8,566 nucleotides of DNA, taken from the NCBI GenBank assembly GCA_015493425.1, contig WGDG01000099.1, positions 1 through 8,566 on the forward strand. The letters run 5' to 3'. A model generated the notes under the pieces. It saw only the letters and a list, made by a program, of their open reading frames with translations, was not told the origin of the DNA and did not search any database. Position numbers and translations under genes: made by a program. This document shows positions 5,821-8,566 of the stretch, one piece after another (positions within the stretch are counted from its first letter, which is position 1; each line of letters starts with the position of its first letter). The stretch is from Sulfurovum sp. (GTDB taxonomy: Bacteria > Campylobacterota > Campylobacteria > Campylobacterales > Sulfurovaceae).

Positions 5821-6816
5821 TCATGTGACCTGTTTCTCCCACGCTTCAAACGCTTCATCAAAATAGACAAGCCGCTGTTTTTTGAACTCTCTTGTAGAGT
5901 AAAGTTTGCCGTACTCTTTCAAACCAGTCTCCTTCGCCATCTCTTCAATGAGGGTATCGCACTCCTCCTGCGTTTTGGCGTGTACCATCGCAAAAAGGTT
6001 GTATGGCCAGTTTGGGTATCGTGGGCGGAGATAGCAGTGGCTGACGGCGGAGAATTCGGCAAGTTGTTTTCCTACCTCCTCTCCTTCTTCTTCGGGAACC
6101 GACCAGACACTCATGGCATTGGCACCAAATCCTGCCTTTCGGTGGTTGAGGATGGTGGCAAATCGGCGCATCACACCGCTTTCTTTGAGTTCACCTGCGA
6201 TCTGGAAAAGTCTTTCATGTGACATACCGAGTGCTTCTGTCATACCTTTAAAGGGCTCTTCAACAATATCGATATCTTTTTGCAGTGCTTTGATGACCTC
6301 AATATGTTCAGGTGTCAGCTCTATCTCTTTGTGGGCAGCTTTGTGTACCTTCTCTTTTTTGGCACGTTTGCCGGTGGTGTCCATTTGTACTTTGATCTTG
6401 AACATTTTCAGTGTGGGAAGGATAATGGTATCTTCCGCTTCTGTCTTTTCTTTGAGGATGGCAATGGTTTTTTCTAATCCCAATTTGCTATCCGGTGCGA
6501 CAGCCATCGTAAACCAGATGTTATAGTCGTGATTTCGCAGGTAGTTGTGGCTGACTCCAGGATGGGCATTGATAATGGCTGCTGCTGTGTCTATCTTCTC
6601 TTCCGGGACTTTGAAGGCAACCAGTGACGATTTGTACCCCAATCGTTTGGTGTCAAAAATGGCAGAGGTCTGGCGAATAATTCCTTGTGCTTTTAGTATT
6701 TTGACTGCTTCTAACACCTCTTCTTCACTGCTATCCAGTGTCTGGGCGAGCTCCTGAAAGGGTTTTTGGCTTAGGGGAAAGGCGTGCTGCATTTGGTAAA
6801 GGAGTTCATCTTGCAT
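5821..6816 (-). CDS. nirDL: Fused siroheme decarboxylase, NirDL-type (two AsnC/Lrp-like halves)
   Basis: A 331-residue cytoplasmic protein of two homologous halves, each a winged-helix plus RAM-like fold resembling AsnC/Lrp. Automated annotation often calls such proteins transcription regulators. The NirD, NirL, NirG, NirH and AhbA/B families instead decarboxylate siroheme to 12,18-didecarboxysiroheme, the substrate of NirJ. Half 1 (about 1-147) carries the active-site-type block VSHNYLRNHDYNIWFT (88-103). A basic linker (about 147-163, Lys-rich) leads to half 2 (about 165-331), with VMRRF at 215-219 and VSHCYLRPRYPNWPYN at 258-273. Half 2 closes with the family-typical YGKLYSTREFKKQRLVYF at 302-319. 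The second block matches the catalytic-type subunits more fully than the first. A fused NirDL is known from some denitrifiers, and the length fits. The ATG at 6816 is preceded on its strand by a GTGAGA binding site. It is transcribed towards the regulator and divergently from the dehydrogenase. Heme synthesis through AhbA/B is the less likely alternative. Confidence 0.87.
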   Translation of the reverse strand: MQDELLYQMQHAFPLSQKPFQELAQTLDSSEEEVLEAVKILKAQGIIRQTSAIFDTKRLGYKSSLVAFKVPEEKIDTAAAIINAHPGVSHNYLRNHDYNIWFTMAVAPDSKLGLEKTIAILKEKTEAEDTIILPTLKMFKIKVQMDTTGKRAKKEKVHKAAHKEIELTPEHIEVIKALQKDIDIVEEPFKGMTEALGMSHERLFQIAGELKESGVMRRFATILNHRKAGFGANAMSVWSVPEEEGEEVGKQLAEFSAVSHCYLRPRYPNWPYNLFAMVHAKTQEECDTLIEEMAKETGLKEYGKLYSTREFKKQRLVYFDEAFEAWEKQVT

Positions 6817-6845
6817 TATTTTCTCACTTTTTTTAATGTTGAGAG

Positions 6846-6887
6846 ATTATAGTCAATTTTATATCAGGGTACATTGATACACGTCAA
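6846..6887 (-). promoter_or_regulatory. FNR/DNR-type class II promoter of nirDL
   Basis: On the minus strand, TTGA-CGTGTA-TCAA (6887 to 6874) is a perfect FNR/DNR box. It is followed by exactly 22 bases and then a perfect TATAAT (6851 to 6846). The predicted +1 is base 6839, placing the box centre at -41.5 and leaving a 23-base leader to the nirDL ATG. No -35 hexamer stands at the usual distance, as expected for activator-dependent promoters. This is the best-conserved of the promoters in the window. Confidence 0.8.
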
Positions 6888-6915
6888 AGCAATTATGATA
6901 GACTTTCGGTAGAGT
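6874..6915 (+). promoter_or_regulatory. Same FNR/DNR box read rightward, possible promoter of the dehydrogenase gene
   Basis: Read on the + strand the shared box is TTGA-TACACG-TCAA (6874-6887). Twenty-two bases later stands TAGAGT (6910-6915), only 4 of 6 to TATAAT, which would give +1 at 6922 and a 24-base leader containing the AAAGGG binding site. A better -10 match, TATGAT (6894-6899), lies only 6 bases from the box; a regulator bound to the box might block it. The divergent box may therefore activate both genes or act oppositely on them. Confidence 0.5.
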
Positions 6916-6945
6916 TACCAAAAGAGAAATCAGAAAGGGTATTGA

Positions 6946-7518
6946 ATGGCGTATTTCCCTATGTTTATGGATTTGGAAAGACTCAAGGTACTGGTAGTGG
7001 GCGGTGGTAACATTGCTGCGGAGAAGTTGGAGAAACTGCTGGATTTCACCAAAGAGATCACGGTGATCAGCAAAGAGATCAGTGAAGAAACTGACAGGCT
7101 TGTTCGGGACCATTGTCTTACACTTTATACGAGAGCATACCAAAAAGGGGACATCGACGGTTTTGACATCGTTATTGTCGCCACCGATACGGTCGACCTG
7201 CACAAAGCTATTTATGAAGAGAGCAGGGGCAGACGTATTCTGGTAAACTCCGTGGACAATACTGCCTACTGTGACTTTATTTTCCCTTCCTACATTAAGC
7301 GTGATGACCTTACCATTGCATTTTCTACAGGCGGTGCTTCTCCGGCATTTGCCAAGCGTATACGGCAGCATTTCGAACAGATCATCCCTGAAAGTGTGGG
7401 AGAATTTCTGGCATCCATGAAGCGTTTGCGTAAAGAACTTCCCAAAGGCAAGGCACGCATGGAGAAGTTTGACAAGATGGTTGAAACCTATTTTAAAGAC
7501 AATTTTAAAAAAGATTGA
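6946..7518 (+). CDS. Precorrin-2 dehydrogenase (sirohydrochlorin synthase; CysG N-terminal/Met8/SirC family)
   Basis: This cytoplasmic NAD-dependent enzyme oxidises precorrin-2 to sirohydrochlorin, the step after CobA on the way to siroheme and heme d1. The 190-residue protein has the Rossmann nucleotide-binding motif VVGGGNIAAEK at 17-27 and VATDTVDLHKAI at 77-88. Then come VNSVDNTAYCDFIFPS at 99-114, whose Asp103 aligns with the catalytic aspartate of CysG and Met8, and FSTGGASPAFAKRIR at 125-139. It lacks the methyltransferase half of CysG and is slightly shorter than SirC-type proteins. Some relatives (Met8) also insert iron; whether this one does cannot be told from the sequence, but no separate ferrochelatase is visible here. 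The ATG at 6946 has AAAGGG at 6934-6939. Its stop codon TGA (7516-7518) lies inside the FNR-type box of the next gene. Confidence 0.9.
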   Translation: MAYFPMFMDLERLKVLVVGGGNIAAEKLEKLLDFTKEITVISKEISEETDRLVRDHCLTLYTRAYQKGDIDGFDIVIVATDTVDLHKAIYEESRGRRILVNSVDNTAYCDFIFPSYIKRDDLTIAFSTGGASPAFAKRIRQHFEQIIPESVGEFLASMKRLRKELPKGKARMEKFDKMVETYFKDNFKKD

Positions 7519-7556
7519 TATAGATCAAGATTATCTTAATAATAAGCTAATACAAT
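7515..7556 (+). promoter_or_regulatory. FNR/DNR-type class II promoter of the DUF2249/membrane-protein pair
   Basis: TTGA-TATAGA-TCAA (7515-7528) is a perfect FNR/DNR box. Exactly 22 bases later comes TACAAT (7551-7556), 5 of 6 to TATAAT. The predicted +1 is 7563 (box centre at -41.5), giving a 20-base leader with the AGGAG binding site at 7573-7577. The left half-site contains the stop codon of the dehydrogenase gene. Confidence 0.75.
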
Positions 7557-7582
7557 GGGGCAAATCACAAATAGGAGTTATT

Positions 7583-7924
7583 ATGTCTGAATTAAACAAA
7601 ACACCGATCGAAGTGGAAGGGGCGACGGTTCCTTTCTTTACCTACACCATGGGTGAAACACAGTATTACGAGTTCGACACTTCCAAGTGTGGGCCTCCGG
7701 AGCCTATGGTCAATGCAATGGCCGGTCTTAAACTCATTGACGGCCCGGGGAAAAAATTGGTGATGATCAACCACAAAAAACCGATGGGACTGCTCGACAA
7801 GATTGGGGAGAACTATGACATCGAAACCGAAAAGATGGAAGATGGACGTGTGAAACTCATCTTTTCCTACAAAGCGGGATCGAGTGAAGAGGCAAATCTT
7901 GACGATGCTGCCTGCCACGGATAG
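7583..7924 (+). CDS. DUF2249 (TusA-like fold) small protein
   Basis: A 113-residue cytoplasmic protein resembling DUF2249, small proteins with a TusA-like fold often found near nitric oxide and terminal oxidase genes in denitrifiers. Its core, from YYEFDTSKCGPPEPM (28-42) through GKKLVMINHKKPMGLLDKI to a final strand VKLIFSYK, matches the family pattern of Asp near the start, Pro-x-Pro turn, 'L-x-x-I-N-H-x-x-P' and closing strand. Cys36 sits just before the Pro-Pro-Glu-Pro turn, close to where TusA carries its sulfur-transfer cysteine; the C-terminus has a second Cys in AACHG. No function is established; a sulfur- or metal-handling role is conceivable. The start at 7583 is chosen for its AGGAG site at 7573-7577 and the promoter just upstream; the frame is open 114 bases further up but overlaps the previous gene. 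The membrane-protein gene begins 6 bases after its stop. Confidence 0.75.
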   Translation: MSELNKTPIEVEGATVPFFTYTMGETQYYEFDTSKCGPPEPMVNAMAGLKLIDGPGKKLVMINHKKPMGLLDKIGENYDIETEKMEDGRVKLIFSYKAGSSEEANLDDAACHG

Positions 7925-7930
7925 GAAAAG

Positions 7931-8566
7931 ATGAAAGCTATCTCAAGCGATTTTGCACCGCCGCTGAAGCTGATATCCCCTTTTTTCAGTACAGGCGTGG
8001 TCTTTTACCTGTTGGCAATGGGTGCACTGCTCTTTTTTAGGCCGGATTTTGCCTATGCACAGACAGATGTAGCCGGATGGGTGCATCTGTTTTTACTTGG
8101 CTTCGTGATGATGATCATTTTTGGTGCTATGGCACAGCTGATTCCGGTGGTGCTTGAAGCAGGACATGCTGTAGTCGATGTCTACTATGTCATCTTTCCG
8201 CTGCTGCTTACGGGTGTAGTCGGTATGGTGGCAGGGTTTTGGCTGATGCCTGTACTGCTGCCTTACGGCGGACTGCTGGTGCTGGTGGCAATGATCATCT
8301 TTGCAGTGGAGAACATCGCGACACTGAAAAAGACAACAATCCGTACGCTGACAGTCGAGACTGTAGCGTGGAGCAACGGCTTTTTGCTGCTTGGTATTCT
8401 GACCGGTTTTGCCATTGCGCTGGGGCTCAGTGGTGACCTTTCGATCAATGTCGGGCTGATGCTAAAAGCCCATGTCTATGCGGTTGTCGGCGGGTATGTG
8501 GTATTGACGATTATTGGTCTTTCACTCATACTGATTCCGATGTTCTCTCTGGCTCACGGGTTTGAA
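7931..8566 (+). CDS. Polytopic membrane protein, heme-copper oxidase subunit I/NnrS-like (3' partial)
   Basis: The frame from ATG 7931 stays open for 212 codons to the window end. An AGGA site overlaps the DUF2249 stop codon, so the two genes are translationally close and surely one operon. I count at least six hydrophobic segments, near residues 15-36, 50-73, 84-104, 106-126, 145-168 and 178-205. His52 in WVHLFLLGFVMMMIFGAMAQLIPVV, His181 in KAHVYAVVGGYVVLTIIGLSLILIPMF and the following His209 stand at helix starts and ends. This resembles the histidine placement of heme-binding membrane proteins of the NnrS and heme-copper oxidase subunit I-like groups, which occur in denitrification loci. 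That resemblance is from memory of the pattern and is tentative. The FNR-type promoter upstream and the DUF2249 partner suggest a role in nitrogen-oxide respiration or nitric oxide stress. Confidence 0.7.
   Translation, partial: MKAISSDFAPPLKLISPFFSTGVVFYLLAMGALLFFRPDFAYAQTDVAGWVHLFLLGFVMMIIFGAMAQLIPVVLEAGHAVVDVYYVIFPLLLTGVVGMVAGFWLMPVLLPYGGLLVLVAMIIFAVENIATLKKTTIRTLTVETVAWSNGFLLLGILTGFAIALGLSGDLSINVGLMLKAHVYAVVGGYVVLTIIGLSLILIPMFSLAHGFE

Noticed and set aside
5821..6816. Reading the AsnC/Lrp-like protein as a transcription regulator
   Set aside because: It has two tandem halves with the VSH-x-YLR and Y-x-x-LYSTREFKKQR signatures of the siroheme decarboxylase group and sits among siroheme and heme d1 genes.
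7469..7582. N-terminal extension of the DUF2249 protein to base 7469
   Set aside because: It would overlap the end of the dehydrogenase gene and start upstream of the predicted promoter; the ATG at 7583 has a strong AGGAG site.

Overview
The window looks like chromosomal DNA of a denitrifying Campylobacterota (Sulfurovum/Sulfurimonas-like) bacterium. That placement is an inference from gene content, moderate GC, tight gene packing and protein flavour; no rRNA or other marker gene is present. I see no mobile element, tRNA, rRNA or CRISPR array. Eight complete protein genes and two genes cut by the window edges fill almost all of it, and no gap between genes reaches 300 bases.

Layout. Bases 1-2605 hold two envelope genes on the + strand: an MscS-type mechanosensitive channel (5' end cut or unresolved) and an overlapping DUF481-type outer-membrane protein. 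Bases 2613-4919 hold a small periplasmic cytochrome c (NirC/c55X-like), the radical SAM enzyme NirJ and the uroporphyrinogen-III methyltransferase CobA. Bases 4944-5690 hold a Crp/Fnr-family regulator preceded by a strong dyad. A convergent gap with stem-loops (5691-5820) is followed by a minus-strand gene for a fused siroheme decarboxylase (NirDL-type, 5821-6816). A short divergent promoter region leads to a + strand precorrin-2 dehydrogenase (6946-7518), then a DUF2249 protein (7583-7924) and the first 212 codons of a polytopic membrane protein that runs off the end.

How the genes work together. CobA makes precorrin-2, the dehydrogenase makes sirohydrochlorin, NirDL decarboxylates siroheme and NirJ acts on didecarboxysiroheme. 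This is the trunk of heme d1 synthesis for cytochrome cd1 nitrite reductase (NirS). NirS, NirF, NirN and a dedicated sirohydrochlorin ferrochelatase are not in the window.

Main finding. Three promoters share one layout: a TTGA-N6-TCAA type FNR/DNR box (two perfect, one 7/8), exactly 22 bases, then a -10-like hexamer (TATAAT, TACAAT, TATGAT). The box centre then falls at -41.5, the classical class II activator position. They serve nirDL, the DUF2249/membrane-protein pair and the cytochrome-nirJ operon. The divergent box may also drive the dehydrogenase gene in the other direction (22 bases to TAGAGT, weaker). The regulator encoded in the middle carries the E-x-x-S-R recognition-helix signature expected for TTGA half-sites and lacks the FNR iron-sulfur cysteines. 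This suggests a self-contained DNR-like regulon. At the cytochrome gene the predicted transcription start is the A of the ATG, so its mRNA from this promoter may be leaderless. All promoter statements come from reading the sequence; none has been tested.
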